NCBI GenBank assembly: GCA_015680685.1
Contig: MNCI01003851.1
Span: 609,211 to 673,210 of the forward strand
DNA from: Gnetum montanum
Lineage: Eukaryota > Streptophyta > Gnetopsida > Gnetales > Gnetaceae
Direction of reading: 5' to 3'
Length of the DNA stretch: 64,000 nucleotides
In this document: positions 21,480 through 33,399 of the stretch, in pieces
Layout: the number at the start of each line of letters is the position of its first letter
Position numbering within the stretch: the first letter of the stretch is position 1
Notes under the pieces: model-generated
Told to the model about the DNA's origin: nothing
Database searches by the model: none
What the model saw: only the letters and a program-made list of their open reading frames with translations
Made by a program: the position numbers and the translations under genes

Positions 21480-24140
21480 TTTCTAATGGTGGTTAATGTT
21501 TATTTGTAGCTCAAATAATCATTGATGATAGTAAACTTATTGATGTCATGGGAGCAATTGAGGAATTTGATGAGGTCCACTAGTGAGGCTCAAAGCACCC
21601 AACAGTAATTAATTGAGGTAGAAGGTATTAGATATTTTAGGAACTTCAATAGGATAGAAATTTTTTATTTTTTAGGCTTAAAGCATCTCTACACTAGTGC
21701 AAAAAATTGTCTAGGATTGATCAAGAGTTATTCAATAGCAAAAGAAAATTTTATTATATGTGTAGACTAGAAACAAGTGATCATCACTTGGGATGTAGTT
21801 ACATTGAGGTATTGGTTGGGGTTCTCTATGTGTAAAATAAAGACCGATAGTCCAAATTTGGATTTAGTAGAATTGACAATTGTGGAGGAATAGGTTGCTT
21901 TAGAGAAAAAAGATGTCATCATCATCCATAAGGGAGAAATGAAGACTTGAGAAAGTTATTCCCTTTATTTGTTGAACAATTCTTCTATACTAAGATAGGA
22001 TAGAAATGAAAACTATTCTCCATATAGTTTTATAGGCTATATGAGATAATAACCTACGGGAGGGAAATGGACTAGGCACTAGTAATCTATTAAGGGATAG
22101 TAAAAGAAATAGAGAAGGTATCGCAAGAGGACAAAAAGGAAAAAAGAGAAACAGTAAGCAAATGAATCAATTTTGGGTTTTATTATAGGTTAATAAAGGA
22201 AATGAAAACATTATTTAGCCATGAAGAAAAGAAGCAAGTTAACATTACTTTAGAGGTGGACTTTAGGCTCCCATTGTGCTAGCACTTGGGAAGTCTTATG
22301 TTAGCCTATAGCATTTGAGGTAGTACTCCTTTGATGTTACCATTAAAGACAAGAAAAGATGTTGGATTCTAAATGTCTAACAACATTGAGGAACCATAGA
22401 AGAAAATAATTGGTGATGTAGAAGGAGGAAAGAAGGGGATTTTGAACAACACCTCTAGAACTATGGAAAAAGAATAGGTGTTGGGAAAGAGGAAATCTCT
22501 TTTTGAAGAGGAAATATCCTTCAAGACTCAAGAAGTCAAAGTCTTCCATGAAAAATTGGAGGCACAAATAAGAAAGTATTTTTTATGTTTTTATTCTAAT
22601 TTTTAACACTAAATATCATTAACATGGTGTAGTTTCTAATTTTGATGTCACCAACTAATAATATGACACTAACACTTACCTATTGCTAGTTACAAAAGAT
22701 ATTTGATATAAAAGAGCATTGAAATGTGAGGCAAAAAAGCTATGTTCTAACCTCCCTTTGATTTCCAAAGGTCAAAAGAAAGGTACGAGTCAGGAGGAAA
22801 AATATTTCTTGCATGACTTGTTTTCATTAGAGAAAAATGAAGGGGATGGAGAAAGTATGTATTTCTCTAAAATCTTTGATTTAAGCCTCGATGAAAGAGG
22901 TCAAGAAAAATCAGAGGGTTAGGATAGAAAGAGAGATGAACTATTAGAGTTTAGGATCCCTAATACACCTTAAGAAAACATTACTCCACTAGTAAGTAAA
23001 CTAATTTGAAAGATGTAGAGATTTGCAAGTGGATTAAGAAGGTGACAAACTCCAAGCTTTTAATGTCATATGATAAGTGTGATTGATGTTACATTGAAAG
23101 TCCATATGTTAATTATAATTTTATTAAAATTACTTACTCATTTTCATTTCTTTACCAAAAATAAAATTAAGAACCTGGGCTTATGTAAAGAATAAGTAGA
23201 TGATGTTAGAAATCTTGGTGGAGGACATGAAGACAAAGCTAAAACTAATGTATTTATGAGAGGGTAAGCTAGGAACATTTTTAGTGTAGAATAATGTTCA
23301 CCATTTAGATGCATAAAACTTAGTGTTCTCTTGTTTTACATGAACAAAAAATTAATTAAGTTAGATAAGGATCAATACACATTTCATGATCTAGAAACAA
23401 ATGTCGATGTAGTAGTAGACCAGGTTACTATGGATAAAATAAGTGCTACTCTTAACTATGCTAAGGATATGGGAGTATTGGCCATAGAGCACATGAACAC
23501 CAATGTCATACTCCTAGATTTGTTGGAGTAAGCACAAAATGATAAAGAAGAGAATGAATATTAAATAAGAATGTTGTCTAATTAGGTAGAGCTACTAGAA
23601 GTAGAGATTAGAGATAGAAGCATGGCTAGACACAATCTTCCTTTCCATGCATATTGGAGAGAAAGAAATAAAGCTATGGAGTTACAAAGAGCACTAATGG
23701 AAAGGAAATGGTTAGCCTTGATGATGATGCACTCTATGACTAGTCTAAGAAACTTAGTAGTAGCATGAGAGAGTTGAGGTAGGAAGCATAAGAATAATAA
23801 GTGATGGTATAAAATGGAGTACTGAAAATTGTTAAAAAAGAATAAAATCTTATATGTAAATAAAGAAATGAGTATATCTTTTAAATAAATCAAGTTGAAG
23901 GAATTACTCGAAGACTTTGCATAAACTGTGATGATTTCTACACTAGAGAAAGAATAGAGAGGTACTAAAGAGGAACTTGCAGTAGAAGAGAGTGATGCTG
24001 ATATCTCTATAGATGAGTTAAAAGCATTTGACAAAGAATAAGCAATCATTCTATTGAAGAATCAAAGCTTAAAATTTGATAGATTGGACATAACCTACCT
24101 AAGCTTTGAAGAGATATAATAAAAAATCTTAGAAATTTAC
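21480..24140 (+). pseudogene. Decayed coding-like region, unknown, partly coiled-coil-like
   Basis: Plus-strand frames stay open in patches broken mainly by TAG. Patches include LFVEQFFYTKIG (about 21980), an acidic-basic stretch at 22719-22922 with KFDLSL-like and KNEGDGE sequence, and 23331-23531 with LIKLDKDQYTFHDLETNVDV. From 23,582 to about 24,100 a helical K/E-rich frame runs with MELQRALMERKWLAL and LAVEESDADISIDELKAF. The style resembles the extra ORFs elsewhere in the window, but no alignment was found by eye. The 155-residue minus-strand open frame at 23582-24049 is its shadow. No family is recognised. Confidence 0.35.
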
Positions 24141-24149
24141 AAAGAGACA

Positions 24150-25409
24150 TAGGGTAAGCATAGAAAATTTAGGCAATCATTTTATTTTATTTTATCTAAA
24201 TGATAAGATAAAATAGAACTACCCTATTTATCTTGATTTTGTATGTAGACCCTAGAGAAAGCAACCAAATACCAGTAGAAGAGCCAACTCCAATGCCGGG
24301 ATTAATAAGTCCCCTAAGCATCATTTTTGTATTATTTCTATGTAATTTGTGTTTAAGGAAAAGAGTTTTATAAAACATCAAGTGTGCTTGACATTAGAAT
24401 ATGATGTCATGTCAATAGTTTTAACATTCATCATTTAAACAAAAGTTTGAGAAAATAAAATAAAAATCTCTTCTTCACATCAACTTTCACTTACTCATCT
24501 TTTGTGCACTCATAGTTCATATTAACATGATGTTTCAAAGTTAACAATGACTTATTAACTTAATGTTGCCTACTAATAATAAGAAATGAAGAGGAAAAGT
24601 TTAAATAAAAAGGTAATATCAGTTTTGTTCACTGACCATGATTACTAGATAATAGTAAACAATAGAAAAATAATTAGAGAAAGATCTCAGTAAATGATAG
24701 CAGACATTCATCACATAGTGATGAATAAGAAGGAGAAAAGAGCTTTTGTGTCTAAGGTTATCTTATTTATCTTGAACTTTAAAGTAGTTGCCTATGAAGG
24801 ATAGGAGGAATCCTTCTTCTTAGGTGAGGATACATCTAGTTATCCAAAATCCATGTTAACAAAATTGATATTAGGGAGAGACTTGTTGCCTAATTTTATT
24901 AAATTAGTTATGATCTTAGAGTTTTTAGAAGAGTAAAGTATTGTAGGATTGCTTATAGGCTTAAGTTTAATATTATCTAGTTTACCACTAAGCTGATAAG
25001 ATTAAGCTTTTGACTCTAGGTGAGAAATGCTTGGAATTTATTTATTCACTAAGATAATTATATCATAGTTGCAAATAAAAATTTGTATCTCCTAATGTAT
25101 GAAAGAATATACAACTAGATTTTAACCTAGCTAAGGATGTTATGATATAATGTTGACACTAGAACACTTACATATCATTATGAAAAGGGCTTTAGTTTGA
25201 ATAGCATCATCTACCATGAAACGTATTGTAATGGAATCTATAATCTCAACTTATGTACTATTAAATTAAAGAATATTTGTATAGGTCTCATTGAAAGCTA
25301 CTTGATCATGAAGATCGAGATGCTTGATAATAGTCCATGTGATCATGTTTGATTTGGTATCATTATCAACATGTATCAAAAGAATTAAAGCTTCTAGTGA
25401 TACCTTGAT
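24150..25409. other. No gene seen
   Basis: AT-rich sequence left of the LTR of the minus element. Some plus-strand patches (near 24740-24960) stay open for 30-40 codons, for example around ILGRDLLPNFIKLV, but no domain is recognised. It may be a further decayed part of the unknown coding-like region to the left. Confidence 0.45.
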
Positions 25410-26188
25410 GATTGATGAGTAGCAAGTACATCCTATGCCCAACCATATGAATCACATGTGTCCACTAGAAATTCAATCAAATTTCATAGACTTTAGTTTT
25501 GTAAATGCACATCATCTAGGTAGTGAACCTAAGGATGTAATCATTGTCTTCTTGGTTCCACTTGTGTAAGTACAAATGTATGGTAAAGTGTAACCAAGGC
25601 ACATGATTTGTATAATTTTATCTTTTTATCTATTTTAGCCTAAGTGTAAAACAAAGTGATTAAGTATTAATTAATCTAATAACTATCTAATGCCTTAAGC
25701 TATTTCCTAATACAAGTATTTTATCACACCCACTGTACACATCTTGAACACATTAGAATGCTATTTAGCTACTAAGCCCTAGAACTAATGAGATTACCAT
25801 GTGTTAACATTATTCTTGAGGTGGTCGTACTTATGTGTATTAATTAATTGTATTTAATTAACTAAGGACATGGAAGTAAATTTCATAAATACTAAATTAC
25901 ATTACTATAAACATTGAATTATTTCCAAATGTTGTAAGGTATTTCAAGAAGTTCATCTTTATTGTCATCACATTGAAGTGTCCAGATACATTAGTGCTTG
26001 AATAAGGATACTTAGAAAATATTCTAATTATTGTGAAAACAAACTACAAGAACTTCCCTAAGTTATTGACTAACTGATAACATAAAGATGGTGGGTGCAT
26101 GCATTTATATAGGCATAGATGGATACCACATCAACACATATGCATCAATGCATGCCCATCGATGTAACCCATTGATGACAATTCATCA
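25410..26188 (-). repeat. 3' LTR of the minus element
   Basis: On the minus strand the LTR begins TGATGAATTGTCATCAATGG just after the PPT. A second copy of the same orientation is at 36065-36858, and a diverged plus-strand copy is at 17331-18222. A TATA-like CTATATAAATGC (minus strand, about 26100-26112) could be the promoter. The left end is placed where similarity to the plus LTR fades and is uncertain by tens of bases. Confidence 0.75.
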
Positions 26189-26202
26189 TACCCCCACAAT
26201 GG
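26189..26202 (-). promoter_or_regulatory. Polypurine tract before 3' LTR
   Basis: The minus strand reads CCATTGTGGGGGTA immediately before the LTR start. It corresponds to ATTGTGGGAGTA in the plus copy and would prime plus-strand cDNA synthesis. Confidence 0.75.
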
Positions 26203-26379
26203 ACTGAAAAATTTTCCTCAAGTGAAGTAAAGAAGGATCGATCTTCTTACAAAATTTGGAAAGGTATGGAAGCATTAACTCGCTAATTGACTCAAGAACT
26301 GATGCTAAGTACCCAAGTGTATGGATTTGCAATGATTACAAAAATGGATGTTCATGAAAATAAAATTGAACACCTTTAC

Positions 26380-29300
26380 AAAAATTGATAGTTGAAAATC
26401 CTTTGATGGCTAAAGATGAGAAGAAGAGAAAATGGCCCTAAGAGGTGGAGGCCTTTAAGGTATTGAAGGACCTTCCCCTATCTTTGGTGCATATGGCGGT
26501 TGAGGTTGAGATAGTTGTGATTGTCCTACTATAGTTGCTACTTCTAGTAAAAGAAAAAAAGTATCCAACAATGCTTTCATCTTCTCCTTCTTATTCTAGA
26601 TATCCTACATAGTCCACGTGGCATCATCAATGTGAGCCAGCATGGGAACATCCCATGGACAAGACATTACCAAGAAAAACTCCTTGACATTAAAGAAATA
26701 GGTAGTGAATTGGTTACATTTATTGTCAAATGTTCTAACAAAATTTTGAAGCTCCTTGTAATCATTCATTCTCTTAGCCAGGTTCTCAATTGTTGAGTGT
26801 TGATATGTGAAGTGGGCTTTGAGAACTTTAAGCTCAACATTAGCTACTTCCTACTTTTTCTTTGTGTCTTTGTGATGGTTAAACTCTACCTCATAAGAGG
26901 TAAGAGCTTTCCACTTACTTCTCTAATTCTAACCTTGGCCTTTCAGTAGTCAACATTGTCAATTTTTCCTACCAAAGGTTGGCGAGCTCTATATATTTTA
27001 TCATCTCTTGAATCTAAAACTCCTTTAGGTAGATTTCAATTTTTTTATATGCATTGAGTCCATCAAAGATGGGCTACCACATGTTACCTTCTTGTTGGAG
27101 TTACTGGAGGGTGTTATTCTCCTTTGTCGTGGCCAATTGAATTTATTTTTTATTGACTTCCTTGAGAAGTCCAACTTGGGCCCTGTAGTGATTCTTAACA
27201 CATTCAAACTTTAGGATCTCATTCTTCTAGATGGCTATCTAAATGGTCAATTTTTAACAAAGCATGTAGACTTCCATCATTAAGAGGTTTCAATTTTCAA
27301 CAATAAACCTCCTCAAGTCCATGGTCACCTTAGCAAGCTACTCCTACCATTTTCACAAAAATTCTAACATTTAGTCCTTTTGGGCCTCAACATGCTATAG
27401 GCGATGATTATCTTTGATTAGAACTAGGTTCACCTTGTGGACTTTCGAAAAGTAGTCTTTAGTATTATAGGTCATGGCCTCTACTAAGGAATGGTTGAAG
27501 ACCATCATCTACTTTGTGTTCTTAGCCACATAAAGTCTATTTTGAAGTTCCAAAAAAGCTTCATCTCTTGTATAACCTAGTTGAGAATGATCGGATTAGC
27601 TAGTGAGGCTCTTAAGTCCACAACCTCAACAACTAATCATCATTTTTTGATGTTGCTACCTTGAGTTGGGAATTTGCAATGATGAGATTACCCTTACCTT
27701 TCAATAGTGTCAATGGAGTGGCAATGATGTTATCTAGAAGATCAAAGACCTTTGAAAGTGGTTTTCTAGTTCCTAGTAGTTGGCCCAGTACCTCCTCCTA
27801 TTGGGATGCACTAGGCCTTCCATTGAATGCTTCTAGAGACATCTATATGTCCTTGAATGTAGCAATATCTAACATAGAGTCCTATGAAGAATTCAATGCT
27901 TTCACCACATGGTCAACCACCACCTCCATTTATATCTCCTACCCTTGGTGCTACACCACAAAGACAATTATCCCCTCGCCTTCCTCAATGTGCACTGAGA
28001 AAGTGATGATGTTCCCAAAAATATCTAAGAATTACTATTATTCTTGAAGGGACACTGTTACTTCTCGAGTGCTTAGATTTAACCTTGTGTGCACTTGCAT
28101 CTTTTTTGCAATGAATAATAGTGTAGTATCCTCTAAGAAGTTGATAGTGCATGTAAGCTCATTGAGATGGCTCAAAATTGGCCAGTAGATTGATGGGTCA
28201 CCACCACTCAGTCCCAGCTACATATTCCTATAGGAGTTTCTCATGGAGCTTGTGCATGTACTTAATGGTAGAACAAGCCCTTGACATATTTTTTGAGTGG
28301 TTGTGGTATTGATTGCGCCTCTTCCTATAGCTTGGAAAGTGCCTTATCCTTCATCATCTTTTGCCAAGAGGTAGTAGAACCATGATGAAGGGTATCGTTA
28401 GCATAGTAAACTATGCCTTCCATTTTGCACAATTTTCTGTTAAGGCATAGAAAGAGAAGCATATTCCTTCCACACTCGTTCTCTTTAAATCTCTTCTTGA
28501 TCTCTAGGAAGATGAGCTGTGGAAGGTTGATGGGGAATTTACTACTTAGAGTGACATATGCATAGGCAGAGAAGGTAGTGATCTTGCTAAGCCTCATTGT
28601 TGGATTAAGGTGATAGGCTACAATTTTTAAATAGGTCCTCTCTACCTTGGTGAGTGCATCATACTATTTATGGTCCACTCTATAATACTAATGGATCCAT
28701 TCTTACTTTACTTCTGGGTCTACTTGCATTAATATTTCTTCCAAGGTTGCCACAATGTTAGCAAACCTAAGGGACTCCAGGATGGCCTCTATAGAGTAGG
28801 ACACATTGATGTCCTTGATCATTACTATGGTGTTTGCTTTCTTATTATTTCAAAATTGGTATGTCTCTTCCATGTACCACTTCCCATTAGAAGTGAGTAT
28901 AGGCCACATGCGAGGCACTTGTAGTTGGACTTTTTCCTCTTCTGGTGCTAAGTCCAAGAAGACACAAAAATTGAGATCTTAAAAAACTAAACCATGGATG
29001 TCCTTGAAAAAAAATTTCCTTAGGGAAGCCTCAGTCAAGGTGACTTCTAGGTTTGGTCTAGGGCCAAGAAACTTGTTTCTTTGTGATTGATTGATTTTAG
29101 TTGTGGGAATTTGTTGAACAAATTCCACTTTGGGCTCTTCTTGAAGAGGTTCCATGGCATGTGTTTCTACTACTTCTTCTTGGGCTTATTGGGTCTTCTA
29201 GCCCCTTTCTCCCTTTGGTATCTTGTCCCTTGGTTGGGATGGTTCTCCCTCCAAAAATCTCTTAGATCTTGATGATATTTGTAATCACAACATAAGCAAG
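26380..29300 (-). pseudogene. Extra ORF between pol and 3' LTR, minus copy, unknown function
   Basis: The minus-strand frame is better kept than in the plus copy. An N-terminal piece has EGEPSQPRDKIPKGERG (near 29250). Then come VQLQVPRMWPILTSNGKWYM (about 28900), a block with EAILESLRFANIVATLEEIL (about 28770) and the 90-residue open piece 28325-28597 with LNPTMRLSKITTF and LPQLIFLEIKKRFKEN. The middle has DHVVKALNSS and LGQLLGTRKP. The part toward 26400 is helical and K/E-rich. Stops are mostly TAG. The plus-strand open frame at 27661-28047 is a shadow: it is conserved with the shadow at 15612-15836 only because the true frames are homologous. The function is unknown. Confidence 0.65.
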
Positions 29301-31139
29301 AATTAGTTTTTGATGTGTCACTTATAACACCTAGATACTTGTCTTCCTGGCTAGTTATACTTAGGCTAAGTTATGATTATGGAAAATTAATTATTTTAAT
29401 ATTTTTTCATTTCAATGGCTACAAAGTTCATTGGTAAGGTTTAACTTCTATGAAATAGTGATTCTAATGTTATTTTATTAGTTAACCATTATGGAAGATA
29501 GAAAAATTCCAAAAAAGTTTCAATTAGAAACCTATGGTTTGTGGCCCCCATGATTTAAAGTTCATCTCTAATAGCTACAAGATTGAAGAATAGAGTAATT
29601 TGGATAAGTAGTTTGAAACATATGGGTTTTGGAAGATTCTGGGCTCTAAAAACTACAAAAACTCTTTAGGCATGAAAAAATGGCTAAGTTCCCAATGCTA
29701 TTTATAGGATTTTTATGTTGTGTTGATGGGGATGCATCAATGTACCAATAAGAAATTTTTTTTATTAAGAACTAACTAAAAATTAGGATTTTTCAATGAA
29801 ATTAGAGTTTAGAGGAAGCCTAAAAGCTTAGAATAATGCAAATGGTAGAATAGGTCTTAGAATATGCTCAAAAAGAAGATTTATTTCCAAGATTATTGGT
29901 TAAGGAGTGCAAAACTAGATGTAATCGATGTGGAATTCAGAAGGCTTGAAAGCAAAAATGACTAAGGAATAAGGAACTTAATCACCCCAACCAAGGAGTA
30001 TGCAAGTGGATCCTCCCCATAGTAGGCTCATGCTTGTAATGCCCTTACATGTCCTCATATCAGGGAGTTTGTGGATCCCATGGATGATTAATGGTTGTGG
30101 AGAGTTAAGAATTGAATCACTTAGGAAATCATCAAAGAATTTCAATTGTTTACCAATGAACTCATCAAAAAAATTATGAAAAGAGGTAATGAGGTGGTTT
30201 ATGGAAAGAACTGTCAATGAGAGAGCATGAAATGGAGTTCTTCATGGTGGGCACATGAAGTTCCTTGTGGAAGATGTGATTAAATATGACTTGAAAATTT
30301 TCTTTGCCTAATCCAAATCAAGATCATCCACTTCCAATGACTTTGCATCAACACTTTAGATCATTCCATCCTCCAAGAGATAAGAACATTCCCACAACCT
30401 TCAAGAGTAAAGAGAAGCAAGACGTGAAGAGGGCCTTAGTTAGAGGGATGCCTTTAGGCATGGGTAAGGTGTCTTTCCAACCACATAAGAAGTGCTTGTA
30501 GCCTATTATTGTGTCTAAGGTGTGCTTTGAATTTCCTTCATCATTCCTTTTCTTTTTAATGGAATGGGAACCACACCATGCAAAGAAATTACTTCTTGTT
30601 TATTGGTCTATAGTGGAATAGTGAGAAATGCATGGAAATACTCCAATAACTCGGACGATAGGTAGGTACAAAAGTGATAAATCCCTTTGAAGTCACATCC
30701 TAGTCAATCCACTTAATTCATCCAATGTTTAAAAAGTACAAATTTCACTAGTTCATTATAAGTTCTTGTTAAGAAGGAATCTCATATTTCCAAAATGAGG
30801 AAATATCATAGAGTTGAGTGGAGTGGTGGATGATGTGGACTCATTATCTATTATCATGAAAAGAACCAATGTCCCATTAGTAAATGTTAAAATTCTAAAA
30901 TAAAATCAAGTCATTTCATAATTAGGTAATTAGTAAAGTTTCAAACCATCATTGAAAGTAGTTATAGTTGATACCAAAGTCTTGACAGTAATAAAGAAAA
31001 ATACATAAGGGTAAGAAAAACTCAAATAATTGATATAAAGTAAAAGATAGAAAAAATTTTAATATACCCAAGAAAATAGAAAATTTGCTAAACATGATAT
31101 AAAACAAAAAGTTAAAAAAAATTGGAAGAGACATTGTAA
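29301..31139 (-). other. Post-integrase spacer of the minus element
   Basis: No gene is seen. The sequence matches the plus copy at about 10170-11140 in several blocks, for example the complement of 30400-30490 and the plus copy near 10910-10970 (both with CTAACTAAGGCCC). The 1.56-kb tandem block of the plus copy is absent. The plus-strand frame at 30304-30501 is unsupported. Confidence 0.6.
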
Positions 31140-32372
31140 AATCTTAGCATGAATGGCCATCTCCCCCATGACTAAGTTGGAAGGGGAAGATCCAAAAAAT
31201 AAAGCATGCTTGACCATTTGTTGAGGCATTATTCTCATTAGTTACTTGTTGTTCATTGAAAGGCTTTATTTGTTGAGTGTTGACTAATAACTTTTTATTT
31301 GGCTTGTCAGGTTTGTAGTTTAACATGACCCCAGATGAAAAGGTTTCATTGATAATGTAAGGATCCTCCCATAGTGTTTAAAATTTTATTCATTGATGAA
31401 CATGCATAGGGTTCCATTAGAGCATCTTATGACATAGTTAAAACTTAACTTTCCTAATCCTAAGATCATGACATTGTTTATTGTATGCCTTGTGCACCTC
31501 ACTTGATGATAGGGCCACTAATCAGTTCTCATCTAGCACATTGAGGTTCATTAATCTTTCCTTTTATGCTAGGCTTCGGTCCAAGTTGAGGTCACATGCA
31601 ATTAATAGTGTACAAAGTTCTACTTGGATATGAAATGTTTGGAGCTTTTTGTACATGAGCTCATAGTGAAAGTATCCAATAGGAAGTTTCCATGTTGAAT
31701 TGTAAGCCTAAAGGGCAACATTGAGTTTAGAGTTCTAGTCCCTTCTATATTTACTAATGGTGTGTGTTAGTATTTTGGTTATCTTTCTATTTGTGACTTT
31801 AGCTTGATTGTTAGCTTAGGGGTGGTATGGAGTTGTTAATTTATGCTCAACCCCTAAGCATTGCATGAGTTTACGAAAAGTGATACCTATAAAGTATGTT
31901 TCATTATCAAAAATAAGTACCCTTAGTATACCAAACTTGTTTACAACATATTATTGTATAAACTAGACCATTTTAAAAGATGTATAGTTGGTAATAGTTG
32001 TAGCTTTAGCCCATTTCATGCAATAGTCAACAACTATAATTATATAGGTCTTTCAATTGGACATGGGATCGATGGATCCCATAAAGTCAATTCCCTAAAT
32101 GTTAAAAGGGTCTAGTTGTTGGATCCACTATTGGGACCTTTCCATATGGTCAGTCATCCCCCATCATGTTGACATTGATCACAAAAGCACATGAAGTGAT
32201 GGGAATCTCTGAAATGTGTTAGGCAATAATATACTACCATGATGATCTTAATGATTATTTTTCTCCTAGCATAGTAGCCTCCACAAGGATCCTTGTGTGC
32301 ATCTTGGAGGACTGGTAGTTGACACACATTAGGGACACACAATCTTACTAGGTCATCAAGAGGTCGTTGTTT
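31140..32372 (-). pseudogene. Integrase of the minus Tat/Athila-like element
   Basis: The HHCC region is visible as LQDAHKDPCGGYYARR (about 32300) and CFCDQCQHDGG. The core keeps the first aspartate (GIDFMGSI) and the second (LIFDNETYF), but the region of the catalytic glutamate reads NNQAKVTNRK, so glutamate has become lysine. The plus copy has lost the opposite residues. The C-terminal tail ends at 31144 with PFQLSHGGDGH. Stops occur in the core, so it is dead. Confidence 0.8.
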
Positions 32373-33350
32373 GATCTCCTTCTTGATAATCTATTTAAGC
32401 TTGGGATTCATTTTTCTCTACAATTGTCCTTCTAGTTTTATGGAGGATTTTTTATAGATCATGTTCTTGAGAATCAATTTTTTTGAGTTCATGATATGAC
32501 CAAGCAAAGACTATCAGTCATTTCTTAAGAACTTCCAATAGCTTCTTTTTTTCTCAAGGGAGAAAGAGTGGCATTGATGATAATTGGCTTGCCATTATTT
32601 AGAAAGGCACATTCCATCCCAACTGGTAGAGATTTCATCTTAATAGACTCCTATTTGAATGTTTTATGGATCTCCAATTCTTCCCAATTGATATCACCTT
32701 GTTCTTTAGAGAGTTGGCGATGGATCTGCTCCAGTTGGTCCATGCTATCTACATAATAGCTTGTAAGGCTCTTAGCTGGTTCCATGCACATTGTTGAATT
32801 AGCATCTATTTTAGCTATCACTTACTGTGTACCCTCCTATTTTGTTTCTACTACATATAGGCACCTTTGAATTTCAACAACATAAGCACACCAACTTCAT
32901 GTTTTTAAGGGATTTGCACTTGATAGTTCATAATATTTGCACATAGTGGCACCTTGTGTCACTATACATGAAGTATGGAATACACATTTTCTCAATATTA
33001 CCAAATTCATTCTCCTTGGAAATATCCAAGAAAAGGTCTCTTATCCCCAACCATGCATCGATGATACTTAGCCATGATCTTACCATAATGATAGAAAAGT
33101 CCCCTTTGCAGTTATCCACATGGATCACCAAGAAGTACATAGTATAGGACCATCCACAAATGGTAGTAATAATGTATTGCATCAATTCCAAGGAAATAGT
33201 AATGGATTATTTTACCAGTTTCAACCTTATATTGCTCTTTTTTAGTGGAGGTAGGTTCCAAGCTTTATACATCTCTTGTGAAATAAAATTGACTCCAAAA
33301 CCTAACTCCAAAAGAGCTTTACAAGGTTCATCTCTAGTAATCTACAAATA
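32373..33350 (-). pseudogene. Protease, linker and truncated RT start, minus element
   Basis: The protease block reads CKALLELGFGVNFISQEMY near 33290, where the catalytic aspartate is glutamate and the following serine is leucine. Then come ICGWSYTMYFLVI and SKENEFGNIEKM (32928-33191). The linker has MECAFLNNGKPIII and reaches NPKLK and KKEIKQ, the first residues of RT. Immediately after this, near 32,373, the sequence becomes integrase (RLCVPNVCQLP). The whole polymerase and RNase H are therefore deleted, about 1.2 kb relative to the plus copy. Confidence 0.75.
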
Positions 33351-33399
33351 AATATGGGGACTCCTAGGATCAAATCTCTTCCTAGGAAGATGGCTAGCC

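Noticed and set aside
23582-24049. 155-residue minus-strand open frame, hydrophobic and S-rich
   Set aside because: It is the antisense shadow of a helical K/E-rich plus-strand frame; its apparent membrane-like character follows from that.
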